Source: Candidatus Woesearchaeota archaeon (GTDB taxonomy: Archaea; Nanobdellota; Nanobdellia; Woesearchaeales; JABGUJ01). Taken from it: a stretch of 64,000 nt of DNA. The first letter of the stretch is position 1. Each line of letters starts with the position of its first letter. Positions 42,092 to 51,693 of the stretch are shown in pieces. The position numbers and the translations under genes were made by a program. The notes under the pieces were generated by a model, which did no database searches, was not told where the DNA came from, and saw only the letters and a program-made list of their open reading frames with translations. The stretch lies in the NCBI GenBank assembly GCA_018646625.1, contig JABGUJ010000004.1, forward strand, positions 1 through 64,000, written 5' to 3'.

Positions 42092-43231
42092 TTATCTAAG
42101 CCCAATTCTAAGAACTTTCGTTTTTCTTAATTTTCTCCATTCAGTAAGGTATTCTTCACTAATGACTTTCCAGTCCTTATTTTTCACAGTAAATTTTCGG
42201 ATATTGGATTTATCTTTCTTAAACTTTGGAGACTTAAAATACGAGATTATATCTTTTGCAGCCTTCTCTTTATTCTTAAAATTAATAACTTTACCGCACT
42301 TTGACTCATCTACTATGTGGCTCATATTATAGATATCTGACACAATACAAGGAAGGCCTTGACTCATTGCTTCTAAAAGAGTAAGAGGTTGTCCTTCATA
42401 AAAACTCGCTAGAATAAATGCGTCTGCGGAGCTATAATATTTTGGAAGATCTTCGTGAGGAACTCTGCCGAGAAGAGTTATGTGTTTTGCATTTTTTTCT
42501 TTAATAAACTCTTTTAATTCATTCATAAGTTCTCCATCTCCTGCCCATAAAAGAGTTATTTTGAATCCTTGTTTGTTAATTTCTTCAACAGTTTCAACAA
42601 GGCCAAAAGGATTCTTTTGATATGCAATACGTCCAACACATAAGATGACTTTTGATCCTTTAGGTATCTTGGTAGGGCATTTCTGATTCGGAATTGGTTT
42701 GAATTTTGAAGTATCAACACCGTTAGGTATGTAAACAACGTCATTATCTTTTATGCCTAATGAAACAAGCTCTGACTTGACAGCGGGGCTTATTACATTG
42801 GATGTGAATTTGTTTCTTTTATAGCAATAATGCTCAATGATTTTCATGAATTGATAATATGTTCTTACAAAAAGAGAAAAATTTTCCTTTATGTATGTCC
42901 CAGAACGTTTAACATATGTTGTATGAACTGTACTATATATTTTACTTGACTCCACCTTCCGAGTAAACAAAGGATTATGGACCCAGATTAGGTCATATTC
43001 TTGCTCATGATTATTAATATATGTCCGAGCTTTATTCCAGAAAAACAACAGTGCCAGTCCAGCAAATTTAACAATTTTAGAATCAAAATTGAATTGTATA
43101 TCTCCTGAATTAGAACTAATGACTGTACAAGAATGGCCTTTTTTCTTCAAATTCTCTACAATATAATATGCGACGTTAGCAATTCCACTTCCTTTTGGAT
43201 AATATTCTTGAGTACACACTAGTATTTTCAT
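42092..43231 (-). CDS. GT4 family glycosyltransferase
   Basis: 379 aa, GT-B fold. N-terminal ILVCTQEYYPKGSGIANVAYY acceptor loop; donor domain VILCVGRIAYQKNPFGLVE, LLWAGDGELMNEL, HITLLGRVPHEDLPKYYSSADAF and EGQPLTLLEAMSQGLPCIVSD. Last gene of the AglB operon, 2 nt after the previous GT4. Confidence 0.9.
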   Translation of the reverse strand: MKILVCTQEYYPKGSGIANVAYYIVENLKKKGHSCTVISSNSGDIQFNFDSKIVKFAGLALLFFWNKARTYINNHEQEYDLIWVHNPLFTRKVESSKIYSTVHTTYVKRSGTYIKENFSLFVRTYYQFMKIIEHYCYKRNKFTSNVISPAVKSELVSLGIKDNDVVYIPNGVDTSKFKPIPNQKCPTKIPKGSKVILCVGRIAYQKNPFGLVETVEEINKQGFKITLLWAGDGELMNELKEFIKEKNAKHITLLGRVPHEDLPKYYSSADAFILASFYEGQPLTLLEAMSQGLPCIVSDIYNMSHIVDESKCGKVINFKNKEKAAKDIISYFKSPKFKKDKSNIRKFTVKNKDWKVISEEYLTEWRKLRKTKVLRIGLR

Positions 43232-43233
43232 CT

Positions 43234-44352
43234 CTAAGCACCTCTTGAGTTGTCGTTGAAGTATTTCTGCAATACTTTTTCAATTTTAGGATAAATATTA
43301 TTCCAACCTAATTCTTTCTCTGCAAAAGTTTTTGCCTTTTTCCCCATTCTCTGTCTTAGACTTTTATTCTCTATAAGTTTTTTCAACTTATCACAAAAAT
43401 CATCAATATCAAAGGGTTTTATAGCGTAGCCGCACTCTTTTGGAATTGTATTGATAACATCTCCTACTGCGAAACTTATGGATGGTATGCCGCTAGCAGA
43501 TGCTTCCATTACCGTTCTAGGAGAACCCTCTGCATACGTAGGCAAGATGTTTATATCCGATTCAGATACAAGTTTCATACACTCTTTATGAGATACTTTT
43601 CCTTTTACAATGATATTCTTATACCTAGATGCCAACTCGTTTACCTCATCTTCCATAGGTCCATCACCTACGATAATAAAATTCCAACTGGGTGGGATGA
43701 CTTTTATTATATTTTCAAATAGTTTAACGCCTTTATTTTCTATTAATCTTCCAACAAATATAATATTTTTATTTTCTTTGCGCCATTTAGGATACTTGTC
43801 GCTGTTTAACGCATTTTTAACATAAGATAGTTTTTCGGCAGGAACTCCATACTGTTTTTTGATAACTTCGAGAGTAGGTCCTGAGTTCGAGATGGTGTGA
43901 TCAACATGTTTAAACATCAATGCACCACAAGTACGGTCATAGATAATCTTGGCTAGCTTTGTGACTGGTCCGAGAGATGCTGACGCATCTGATTCTAGGC
44001 TACCTCTATAGAAATGAACTATGGGTTTTTGGAACTTACCTATTTTTCTAAACCAAACCAAGCGACTATTCATTTCATACATATAGCTAAATAAACAAAC
44101 AACATCGCCCCATTCAACATGACTTTTTACTTTGTGCCATAGATTCAATGCAATAGGATTACGTCCTAAAAGCCTAATGGCGTAAGGAATTTCAATGACT
44201 TCAAGATCTTTATGATCAACATTCTCGTCTTTGGCCACTATTACCCGCACTGAATGTCCATGTTTCTCCAATTGCTTACAAGTATTATAACAAGATTCTG
44301 CAAGTCCCGCTGAAAATGGAAACCAATCCGGACACACCATTAATATTTTCAT
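43234..44352 (-). CDS. GT4 family glycosyltransferase
   Basis: 372 aa. CPDWFPFSAGLAESCYN acceptor loop; IIFVGRLIENKGVKLF, FIIVGDGPMEDEV, IIVKGKVSHKECMKL and EGSPRTVMEASASGIPSISF in the donor domain. Probably adds a sugar to the lipid-linked N-glycan. The ATG overlaps the preceding stop by 4 nt. Confidence 0.9.
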   Translation of the reverse strand: MKILMVCPDWFPFSAGLAESCYNTCKQLEKHGHSVRVIVAKDENVDHKDLEVIEIPYAIRLLGRNPIALNLWHKVKSHVEWGDVVCLFSYMYEMNSRLVWFRKIGKFQKPIVHFYRGSLESDASASLGPVTKLAKIIYDRTCGALMFKHVDHTISNSGPTLEVIKKQYGVPAEKLSYVKNALNSDKYPKWRKENKNIIFVGRLIENKGVKLFENIIKVIPPSWNFIIVGDGPMEDEVNELASRYKNIIVKGKVSHKECMKLVSESDINILPTYAEGSPRTVMEASASGIPSISFAVGDVINTIPKECGYAIKPFDIDDFCDKLKKLIENKSLRQRMGKKAKTFAEKELGWNNIYPKIEKVLQKYFNDNSRGA

Positions 44353-44621
44353 TTTTTAATTTTTTCCAACTTTTTCTCTACGCGATCAAGACGCTCAATT
44401 ATCTCTTTAAAGTAAGGATTTCTACTGCCACTTACTCTTGCTTCTTCTTTATGAAATCCGAACTTGTAGTCTGCATAACCTAAAAGAGATAAGATGGCAA
44501 TTGAGATTACAAAAATAGGGAAGAACCATTTGGTTATATGGACATTTAACCCATACTCTTGAAGTTTGGAAAGCATCAAGAATAATATCATTCCAGAATT
44601 CAGAAGAGAAATATAAGACAT
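44349..44621 (-). CDS. small two-helix membrane protein with a C-terminal coiled coil
   Basis: About 90 aa from ATG 44621 (MSYISLL). Hydrophobic helices at about 4-22 and 31-48, then a charged linker and a short coiled coil (YFKEIIERLDRVEKKLEKIKK). I recognise no family. It lies between DUF2304 and a GT4 gene in the AglB operon, overlapping the GT4 by 4 nt. The frame is open upstream to 44723, overlapping DUF2304 in another frame, so the start is uncertain. Confidence 0.6.
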   Translation of the reverse strand: MSYISLLNSGMILFLMLSKLQEYGLNVHITKWFFPIFVISIAILSLLGYADYKFGFHKEEARVSGSRNPYFKEIIERLDRVEKKLEKIKK

Positions 44622-44676
44622 CGACCTATTTATATTGACCTTACTCTCTGTAAAAACTCTCCTAAAACTAAGAAGA

Positions 44677-45033
44677 TTACTTATTAGTCTTTTTCCCAAT
44701 TTTAACACCTTTAATTGCAACATCTCTTACAAGATCTTCAACCTTCTTTTGAGTTTGCTTAGTAATAATGTACATCCTAAACAATATGACCGAGAATATG
44801 AGGAAACCACCAATAACAAAGAAATCTACTGTCCTTTTTATTTGCAAAGCTTCCATAACTCCATAAATTGTTTGAGGAATTGTAACCATGATCATGAAAC
44901 CTACCCAAATAATCAGCCAAACAATAAAGCCCCTCTTATCGTACTGTTCACGTTTGTAATATAGAAATGTAAAATATATCATAACCAACGCAAAAAGAAT
45001 GCCAATAAATTGTAAACCAAAAATCATACCCAT
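44677..45033 (-). CDS. DUF2304 membrane protein
   Basis: About 118 aa, three transmembrane helices (about 2-20, 33-52, 66-88) and a basic helical tail. The pattern matches DUF2304, whose genes commonly sit directly beside a GT2 of the polyprenyl-phosphate type, as here. It may anchor or assist the glycosyltransferase or move the product in the membrane. ATG 45033 overlaps the GT2 stop (TGATG). Confidence 0.75.
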   Translation of the reverse strand: MGMIFGLQFIGILFALVMIYFTFLYYKREQYDKRGFIVWLIIWVGFMIMVTIPQTIYGVMEALQIKRTVDFFVIGGFLIFSVILFRMYIITKQTQKKVEDLVRDVAIKGVKIGKKTNK

Positions 45034-45695
45034 CACCTACTTATTTTCCACCATAGTATGTGGAGTGCTATCTTGACGCCGTCAACTGCAGTGGTACCTT
45101 TATAATCGTCTGAATAAAGGGTTCTTATAAAGATTTCTTTGTATTTTAAGTTATTCTTACCTGCATTAACTATCATCTCAGATTCCATTCTGTAGTCATT
45201 TGAGGACCATCGAACTTTCTGGTATGCCGAAGATGTTAGTGCTCTGTAACCTGATTGTGTGTCTGATATGTTCATACCATAAATGAGGTTCATTAGACCA
45301 TTCAATACATAATTACCAAATCTAAACACAACAGGCATTTTCTTGCTTCTACGTCTAGAACCATAAATGATATCAACTCCTTTTAGCGCTTTAACAAAAT
45401 TTGGAATCTCTTTAGGTTCGTGTTGACCATCAGAATCCATGAATATTAGTGTTTTGGCACCATTAGCAACAGCATAGTCTGCACCAGTTTTCACTGCGGC
45501 GCCTTTACCCAAATTGACAACATGTTTTAGAGCTATTGCGCCTCCCTTTACCGCTGAAGAATAAGTTTTATCTCTAGAACCATCATCAACAACAACAATA
45601 TTAGAACAGTATTTCTTCGTATTCCTAATTACTTTAGTTATGTGTTTCTCTTCATTGTACGCAGGTATTATTACCCACAAACTCTTTTCCGACAT
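45033..45695 (-). CDS. GT2 polyprenyl-phosphate sugar synthase
   Basis: 220 aa, DPM1-like GT-A fold: IIPAYNEEKHITKV, VVDDGSRDKTY, MDSDGQHEP (DxD) and DTQSGYRAL. It lacks C-terminal membrane helices; the adjacent DUF2304 protein may supply membrane association. It probably loads a sugar onto dolichyl/polyprenyl phosphate for the N-glycan. Its ATG overlaps the AglB stop by one base. Confidence 0.9.
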   Translation of the reverse strand: MSEKSLWVIIPAYNEEKHITKVIRNTKKYCSNIVVVDDGSRDKTYSSAVKGGAIALKHVVNLGKGAAVKTGADYAVANGAKTLIFMDSDGQHEPKEIPNFVKALKGVDIIYGSRRRSKKMPVVFRFGNYVLNGLMNLIYGMNISDTQSGYRALTSSAYQKVRWSSNDYRMESEMIVNAGKNNLKYKEIFIRTLYSDDYKGTTAVDGVKIALHILWWKISR

Positions 45696-48600
45696 TATCC
45701 CAAATTAGTTGATTCTTTTGCATTGTTTAATGAGTATTGATTATTATCTTTTTTGTCTGTTAATTTTATTATGTGATATCCAAAATCAGATTTAACTGGT
45801 TCGGGAGTATAATCTCCAATCGCTTCTAGAGAAAATACTGCTTTCTCAAACTCGGGAACCATTCGCCCCCTAGTAAAAAAGCCTAGGTCTCCACCGTTAG
45901 GTCCAGTTGGACCAACTGATTTCTCTTTTGCAAGTTCTGAAAAGTCATCTCCTGAATCAAGGCGTGCAATAATTGCTTCAGCCTCCTCAGTTGTATTAAC
46001 TAATATGTGGCTTGCTCTTACTTCGATGTTGGCATCAATTTGCGCTTGAATTGCTGGCATGATTGTCATGTCTTTACAATCCCAATCAAGTTTGTAAGTG
46101 TAAATATCTAAACCAGTTACATCTACATCATGGCCGAAAGCATCATAGCACCACAATCCATGTCCTTCGTAGAAGAACATACTTGTAAACATGCTCGCTG
46201 CCAGCTCGGGAGAAATAAACATAGAGTTATATCCTCCGTTTGTTCGAGGAATTAATGCCAGACTAAATCCTGTTTTCGCTTCGCCTTGGAGTTTCTTTTC
46301 ATGTAAACCTGAAGCATCAGCGTAAACAATCGAATCAGGAACAACTTTCTGTCCATTATTTGTATTTACTGTTGCAGTCATACTCTGTAAATCAACATTG
46401 ACACTAATGGCGTTGCCTTGAACATTATTTGTACATTCCAACGAATTCTCTTTGTTACTACAACTTCGCGGATTAGATATATAACCAGGCCATCCACTTA
46501 CCCATCTATCTGCGTTGTTATTCTGTACATCAAAATAGATGTCAACTGCCTTTTCTTCATCTAATCCAAATCTGGTGATAAGAATATCAACACCGTCTGC
46601 TTTCTTTTGACCTTTTACTGCTTGGTACATTGCACCCTTTGTAAAATCCCAACTACCAAAGTGACCCCACACGCCTGCCTTTCCGACCATATCTTCGGAA
46701 GCAATCATGTAATTATCAATTAAATCATCACAATGAGAGTATTGAAGAACATCTTCGGCTTGTTTATTTGTCAAACCAATGTTTAATAATTCATCTTTCG
46801 CAACAGATCTTTCTTTTCCAATTATTGATTTTAAAGTTGTTATTGCAAGATAACTATCCTTAATCTCTGTCTCACTAGTGTAGTTCTCGAGTTTTTTGTA
46901 AGATTCTTCTTGACCACAGTTCAGCATCTTAATTATATCAACCGATTCCTTCTCAGATGATGTTTGTAAACTTCTGCCAATCCAATGGATTCTTTTACCT
47001 TGATTACCGCCATCATGTGTAACTCTTCTTTCACCCATTGCAACAAACCAATGACCAAAATCCCACCATGAGGATATGATTGCATCATTTGAACCTTCCT
47101 GAATTCTCTGTAGTGAATTATACCAGTCATCGTTAAAACTAGGTACTTCATTTATAGACACATTATATCCTGCTTTTATTGGTTGAATCAACACAAGAAT
47201 AAAGACGATGATCAAAACTATTCTTGTAATTTTATAATTAACATCCAGACTTTTATTAACTAATTTAGGCAGATACTTAACCAAAAATCCTGCACCTAAA
47301 CCAAAACTAACCGCAAATGCGGGAACCATTAGTGCACTAAATCTCAAACTGCTTGCTGCTGCAAATGTTGTTCCTCCCAACCACAACAAAAGAAGTATTC
47401 CGTGAAATGATTTATTTCCTGAAGTGTCCTTCTTAAAACAGAAGATAATTCCTACTAGTGCAATAATAAACAAAAATATAGAACCTGTGTCACCAATTGC
47501 TTTTAACCATGATGATGGATTTAGTTCCGCAACTGTAGTTAGTACATTCGGCCAAATAGTTGTAATGGCTACTTCTTTAAGAGTTAAGAATCCAAGTGGC
47601 CCGGACAACAGTGCTTGATAAAGTAATGTTAAAACATTTTTATGCCATCCATATATCATTGCACTTACGAATGAGAAAACCACGAACGACGCAAAATAAT
47701 ATCCTAATGGTTGATATACGCGTAGAACTAATTCGTTATTCTTAAGATTTTTGAATAGGTTTTTGAAATTTGTAAATTCTTTTATTACCACAAACAGGAA
47801 GTATATTCCGAACGCACCGAGAATAAAACCAAGTATGTGCCACCAACCTGTCCAAGCCATCGAAAATAATATAGTAGACAAACCTGCCAGAACTGAATAG
47901 ATTGCTTTCTTTATCTTGTGATTTTCTAGGCATGCAAATCCGATAAAACAAACAATTAATGCGGGGAACAAAGCATTGTATGGGTCTGTATCAGAGAATC
48001 CTGCAACCGTTCGTGTCATAAGTGCGCTATGCACCGCAAACAGCGAAGAACCAATCAGTGCACCAAAATCTCCGACTAGTCTTTTTGTAAATAAGTATAT
48101 TGGAATCACTGCCAATGTTATCATAATTAATGGCAAGACGAATGCGACACTTAACAGCGAAATATTTTTCCCAAACAAGTTTACAAATTTATACAATAGA
48201 ACTTCCATGAATGCTGCAAATTTAACTCCTCTTTTCTGACCAATCCTTCCATTTCTTCGATAATCCCAAGCTTCACCAGTTTCTTCATTAATACCATTAC
48301 CAAAATTTCCATGATCAACATAATTCTTAGCGTAACCATACCAAAGATACGGATCTATTGCCAACAAATACGTCTGGCCATCATCATTTTGCAAACGCGA
48401 CTTAAAAGATTCAGAGGTATCTTCAATCTGTTTTTGAATATTATCACTATTGTCAATTAGCAGTTGTTGAAATTGTTCATCAACCAACGCCGCTTTATTC
48501 GCTGGAGGCAGATTAGGATATTGTTGATTTATCTGACCTTCAATTTGATTTTGATAATAACCCTCTACAGTTTGTTCTGCCCAATTATCAGTTATAGGCA

Positions 48601-48853
48601 GATAAAATGGTTGAGCTCTAAGAAATATACTTAACGCAATAGGGATGATTATTAAGAATATAGTTCTATACTTGTAAAAGAAATTCCATATGGACTTAAG
48701 ACCAATATCTACTTCATCACTTTTGCTTTCATGATGCGTTTTCTTGGTTCTTTTTCTTTTTATGAAGTCTTTAACTTTTGATACATTAAAAGAAATATCT
48801 TCGCTCTCTTCTTTTTCTTGATGGTTATCCTTCTTTTTTTCGTGTTTGCTCAT
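45695..48853 (-). CDS. aglB: AglB/STT3 oligosaccharyltransferase with a fused C-terminal PpiC parvulin domain
   Basis: 1052 aa. A cytoplasmic charged N-terminus (1-50), about 13 membrane helices (about 60-540), then the extracellular catalytic part. STT3 motifs: DPYLWYGY (about 168, first-loop acidic), SDTDPYN (about 286, DxD-type) and WWDFG (about 596; WWDYG in most). From about 944 to 1031 there is a full PpiC domain (SHILVN...GDDFSELAKEKSVG...GGDLGFF.RGRMVPEF...FGYHIIKL), closely similar to that at 6723-7880. AglB transfers the lipid-linked glycan to Asn in NxS/T. The fusion puts a prolyl isomerase beside the glycosylation site. First gene of a six-gene operon with overlapping starts; TATA near 48898-48908. 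Confidence 0.92.
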   Translation of the reverse strand: MSKHEKKKDNHQEKEESEDISFNVSKVKDFIKRKRTKKTHHESKSDEVDIGLKSIWNFFYKYRTIFLIIIPIALSIFLRAQPFYLPITDNWAEQTVEGYYQNQIEGQINQQYPNLPPANKAALVDEQFQQLLIDNSDNIQKQIEDTSESFKSRLQNDDGQTYLLAIDPYLWYGYAKNYVDHGNFGNGINEETGEAWDYRRNGRIGQKRGVKFAAFMEVLLYKFVNLFGKNISLLSVAFVLPLIMITLAVIPIYLFTKRLVGDFGALIGSSLFAVHSALMTRTVAGFSDTDPYNALFPALIVCFIGFACLENHKIKKAIYSVLAGLSTILFSMAWTGWWHILGFILGAFGIYFLFVVIKEFTNFKNLFKNLKNNELVLRVYQPLGYYFASFVVFSFVSAMIYGWHKNVLTLLYQALLSGPLGFLTLKEVAITTIWPNVLTTVAELNPSSWLKAIGDTGSIFLFIIALVGIIFCFKKDTSGNKSFHGILLLLWLGGTTFAAASSLRFSALMVPAFAVSFGLGAGFLVKYLPKLVNKSLDVNYKITRIVLIIVFILVLIQPIKAGYNVSINEVPSFNDDWYNSLQRIQEGSNDAIISSWWDFGHWFVAMGERRVTHDGGNQGKRIHWIGRSLQTSSEKESVDIIKMLNCGQEESYKKLENYTSETEIKDSYLAITTLKSIIGKERSVAKDELLNIGLTNKQAEDVLQYSHCDDLIDNYMIASEDMVGKAGVWGHFGSWDFTKGAMYQAVKGQKKADGVDILITRFGLDEEKAVDIYFDVQNNNADRWVSGWPGYISNPRSCSNKENSLECTNNVQGNAISVNVDLQSMTATVNTNNGQKVVPDSIVYADASGLHEKKLQGEAKTGFSLALIPRTNGGYNSMFISPELAASMFTSMFFYEGHGLWCYDAFGHDVDVTGLDIYTYKLDWDCKDMTIMPAIQAQIDANIEVRASHILVNTTEEAEAIIARLDSGDDFSELAKEKSVGPTGPNGGDLGFFTRGRMVPEFEKAVFSLEAIGDYTPEPVKSDFGYHIIKLTDKKDNNQYSLNNAKESTNLG

Positions 48854-48897
48854 TTAACATCCCTCGTTAAGAATATAGCTCTCCAGAACCCTGAACT

Positions 48898-48908
48898 CTT
48901 TATAAAAC
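48898..48908 (-). promoter_or_regulatory. TATA box of the AglB operon
   Basis: GTTTTATAAAG on minus, about 50 nt before the AglB ATG, predicts a ~23-nt leader containing the ribosome-binding site CGAGGG. Confidence 0.45.
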
Positions 48909-49014
48909 TTACTTCTCCCTGGTTTGAGCAGATCTAACTACTGATGAGTGGGTACAAATAGCAAGATTTATAAGTGGGCTTGATATTTATTTTTTATTGT
49001 GAGGGTCATTCATT

Positions 49015-50148
49015 ATGAAACGAGTTTTAGCAACATCATCGCATCCTGGTGGAATTAACGCAATATTGCCTGTAATTAGACAATTGAATCAAGAAGGACA
49101 GGTAAATGTGATTTCTATTGGTCATGAATCCTCTGAGAAAATGTTGGCTGCTGCCGGAATTAGTTATCGAACACTCTCTAGCTACGGAGTTGGCACAACT
49201 TCTGAAGAAGAATTGGAACTTTTGATCGAACGAGTATCGCCTAATATTGTATTAACAGGTACGGGAGATAGTGATCGAGACGGTAAAAAGGTAATAGAGC
49301 AAACAATTGTGAGTGCTGCAAGAAATGCAGGAATAACTTCCCTGTCTGTTTTAGACGTTTGGGCAAACTATTCTCTAAGATTTAGTGATCCCTTAAACTT
49401 AGAAGAGGGGCACTTAAGGTTTCTGCCGGACAAAGTTGCTGTTATGGATGAGCTTGCAAGAAGCACTATGGTTGCAGAAGGATTCCCAATAGATCGCTTG
49501 GTTGTAACGGGCAACCCTTTTTTTGATGATCTAGTGGAGGTTGGACGAAGATTTGGATCATCCAATCGTGAAGAAGTCAGGGCAGATCTTGGAGTATCTG
49601 CCGATGCTTTGCTTTTATTGTATGCTTCGCAACCAATTGAACATCACTATGGTGACAGTCTAGGATACACGGAGAAAACTGCATTGGACGCACTTTTATC
49701 TTCATTAAATAAAACTCGAACTGGGAGGGAAGTGTCTCTTCTTGTTAAAGTACATCCTAGAGAAAATATCCCAGATCTTGAAGAAGTTGCTGAAAAATAT
49801 AGTGGAGTACATGTTTTATTTGATCAAGACTACCCCACAAGACCCACGGTTCTTGCATCGGATGTGGTATTTTCACCATTCTCGACTGTTCTTATTGAAT
49901 CAACTTATTTGCATAAACCCTCGATTAGTTTACAACCAGGATTGAGACAAAAAGACTTGCTTGTAACGAACGAACTCGGTGTGACTGTTCCAATCTATAC
50001 TTCTGAAGATTTAGATGTGGTTGTTCAGAAAGTACTTTCAGATGAATCGTATTTACGAGAGCTATCCATTAAAGGACACAAGAAAGGTTTTGTGGTAGAT
50101 GGAGACGCAACAGATAAAGTAACTTCATTGGTTTATTCTCTTCTTTAA
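49015..50148 (+). CDS. GT-B-fold protein (glycosyltransferase or 2-epimerase-like), function unassigned
   Basis: 377 aa. N-terminal VLATSSHPGGINAILPVIRQL resembles the glycine loop of GT-B proteins. The mid-part VAVMDELARSTMVAEGFPIDRLVVTGNPFFD is the typical linker seen in UDP-GlcNAc 2-epimerases and LpxB-like transferases. The C-terminal KVHPRE, VVFSPFSTVLIESTYLHKPSISLQPG is reminiscent of capsule or CDP-glycerol-type transferases. I cannot choose between these. GTGAGGG precedes the ATG; TATA TTTATAAG lies at about 48968. Confidence 0.6.
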   Translation: MKRVLATSSHPGGINAILPVIRQLNQEGQVNVISIGHESSEKMLAAAGISYRTLSSYGVGTTSEEELELLIERVSPNIVLTGTGDSDRDGKKVIEQTIVSAARNAGITSLSVLDVWANYSLRFSDPLNLEEGHLRFLPDKVAVMDELARSTMVAEGFPIDRLVVTGNPFFDDLVEVGRRFGSSNREEVRADLGVSADALLLLYASQPIEHHYGDSLGYTEKTALDALLSSLNKTRTGREVSLLVKVHPRENIPDLEEVAEKYSGVHVLFDQDYPTRPTVLASDVVFSPFSTVLIESTYLHKPSISLQPGLRQKDLLVTNELGVTVPIYTSEDLDVVVQKVLSDESYLRELSIKGHKKGFVVDGDATDKVTSLVYSLL

Positions 50149-50162
50149 TAATTTCAAAAAAA

Positions 50163-51230
50163 CTATACGAATTTTTTAGTAAACCTAAGCAATAAGGGTT
50201 TATGGAACAAAACATAAGTTGCCAACAACAGTGGCTCATCTCTTGAATACTTACCCAGAATATTTTCTCTCCCTTTACAGAAGTAATCCACTAATCCATT
50301 ATAATCTTCATCACTAAACTTATTCAAAGCTTTCCTTATTCTAAGATCTAATTTTAGCTTTCTGATCGTTGCCTTGATATTACTAGAATAACTCTTATTA
50401 TTAACAATAGAATCTGCTAATCCTTCTACGCACTTCAATCCTGGTACTAATCCGCCGCCCGTTGTGGCTTTTACTTGTCCTGCGCTATCGCCCACAAGGT
50501 ATACATTATCTTGCTCAATCTTCTGCTTTGGATTGAATATAGGAATCAATCCCCCTTGTTTGCTAGTTATCTGACTTTTCTTGACATTCAATCGTTTCAA
50601 AAAAGAATCAAACAGCAAACCGGTATTCTTTTCACTAGCCACTCCAACTTTCGCATAGTTATCATCTTCTGGAACAATCCAACCAAAAAATCCTGGCGCG
50701 ACTTCGTTGCCCAAATAAACAGAATACTCATCAACATCTACATTCATCTTTACTCTTGCCTGTGCTCCAACGCAATATCTTCTGTTATCAACACCAATGC
50801 TCTTCGCAACCGCGCTTGCAGGACCATCCGCACCTATTAGCTTATCAAACCCAACACTTTTTCCATTAATTATTGCTTTATTGTTACTTAATCTTTCAAA
50901 TTTACTTCTAAGAATATACTTTGCTCCACAATCTTCTGCTCTCTCCTTTAACCAGTTATCGAAACCGCATCTATCTATAACTAGATCATCATTTTTGATT
51001 ATTAATTCAGAACCATTCGGTGCTACAACCTTTACTCTTTTTACTTTGTTAATAACCAGATCTTTTTTTATTTTAATTACGTCGTTAATAGATTTAGTAA
51101 CTATGCCTGTGCATTGTACTGGTTCTCCAATCTTAGCTCTTGCATCATAAACTTCAATAGTCTTTCCAGCTTTAGCTAGCAACTCTGCGCAATAACTCCC
51201 CGTTGGCCCGCCGCCAATAATTGAAATCAT
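50163..51230 (-). CDS. geranylgeranyl reductase family FAD oxidoreductase
   Basis: 355 aa. FAD-binding SIIGGGPTGSYCAELLAKAGKTIEVYDAR at the N-terminus, GEPVQCTGIV and the GFFGWIVPEDDNYAKVGVA region (equivalent to the YxWxFP lipid-binding motif), GDSAGQVKATTGGGLVPGL at the FAD C-site. In archaea such enzymes saturate the isoprenoid chains of membrane lipids. It overlaps the upstream small gene by 4 nt. Confidence 0.88.
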   Translation of the reverse strand: MISIIGGGPTGSYCAELLAKAGKTIEVYDARAKIGEPVQCTGIVTKSINDVIKIKKDLVINKVKRVKVVAPNGSELIIKNDDLVIDRCGFDNWLKERAEDCGAKYILRSKFERLSNNKAIINGKSVGFDKLIGADGPASAVAKSIGVDNRRYCVGAQARVKMNVDVDEYSVYLGNEVAPGFFGWIVPEDDNYAKVGVASEKNTGLLFDSFLKRLNVKKSQITSKQGGLIPIFNPKQKIEQDNVYLVGDSAGQVKATTGGGLVPGLKCVEGLADSIVNNKSYSSNIKATIRKLKLDLRIRKALNKFSDEDYNGLVDYFCKGRENILGKYSRDEPLLLATYVLFHKPLLLRFTKKFV

Positions 51231-51640
51231 TTTTTATCCTTAAAATGCACATAATATATAGAATATCCTACTACTTCCTTACTTAGTCCTTTCTCCTCGA
51301 TCAAATACTTATACTTATCTTCAGGAGATAGATGTTTTAATTCCTTTACAATCTCTATGGTTTTTTTGATCTCATCATTAACCAAAACATCGATTGTATC
51401 TTCCACTAAATCATGTTCATACTGATAGTCCTTTAACCATTTCTTAATGTGATCTATTTTGTGTCCTTGTGAAACAAAATAATCAAAATGTTTCTTAATC
51501 TCTTTTTTTCTACCTACTAGTTTCTTTCCTTCTTTCTCTTTTTTTCTTTTATCTAGGAAGTAAATTGCTATGGCTGCTACAACTATTAGAATACTCAACT
51601 GTATTACAACATTTACAACTATTGTTCCTGTTTGAACCAT
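51227..51640 (-). CDS. small membrane-anchored helical protein
   Basis: 137 aa. One N-terminal membrane helix (about 8-28), a basic segment (KKRKKEKEGKK), then amphipathic helices (about 45-130) with the pattern 'VSQGHKIDHIKKWL' followed by 'DLVEDTIDVLV'. The same plan appears in the 84-aa protein at 51694. Leaderless: TATA TTTAAATA is 26 nt before the ATG. Function unknown; cotranscribed with the lipid reductase. Confidence 0.65.
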   Translation of the reverse strand: MVQTGTIVVNVVIQLSILIVVAAIAIYFLDKRKKEKEGKKLVGRKKEIKKHFDYFVSQGHKIDHIKKWLKDYQYEHDLVEDTIDVLVNDEIKKTIEIVKELKHLSPEDKYKYLIEEKGLSKEVVGYSIYYVHFKDKK

Positions 51641-51693
51641 TAGAAAAAAGATAATTAAAAGCTATTTAAAGAAATCGTTAAACAAAAAGAAAA

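Noticed and set aside
44622-44723. Longer start for the small AglB-operon membrane protein
   Set aside because: It would overlap DUF2304 by about 47 nt in another frame; ATG 44621 gives a cleaner two-helix protein, though this is not certain.
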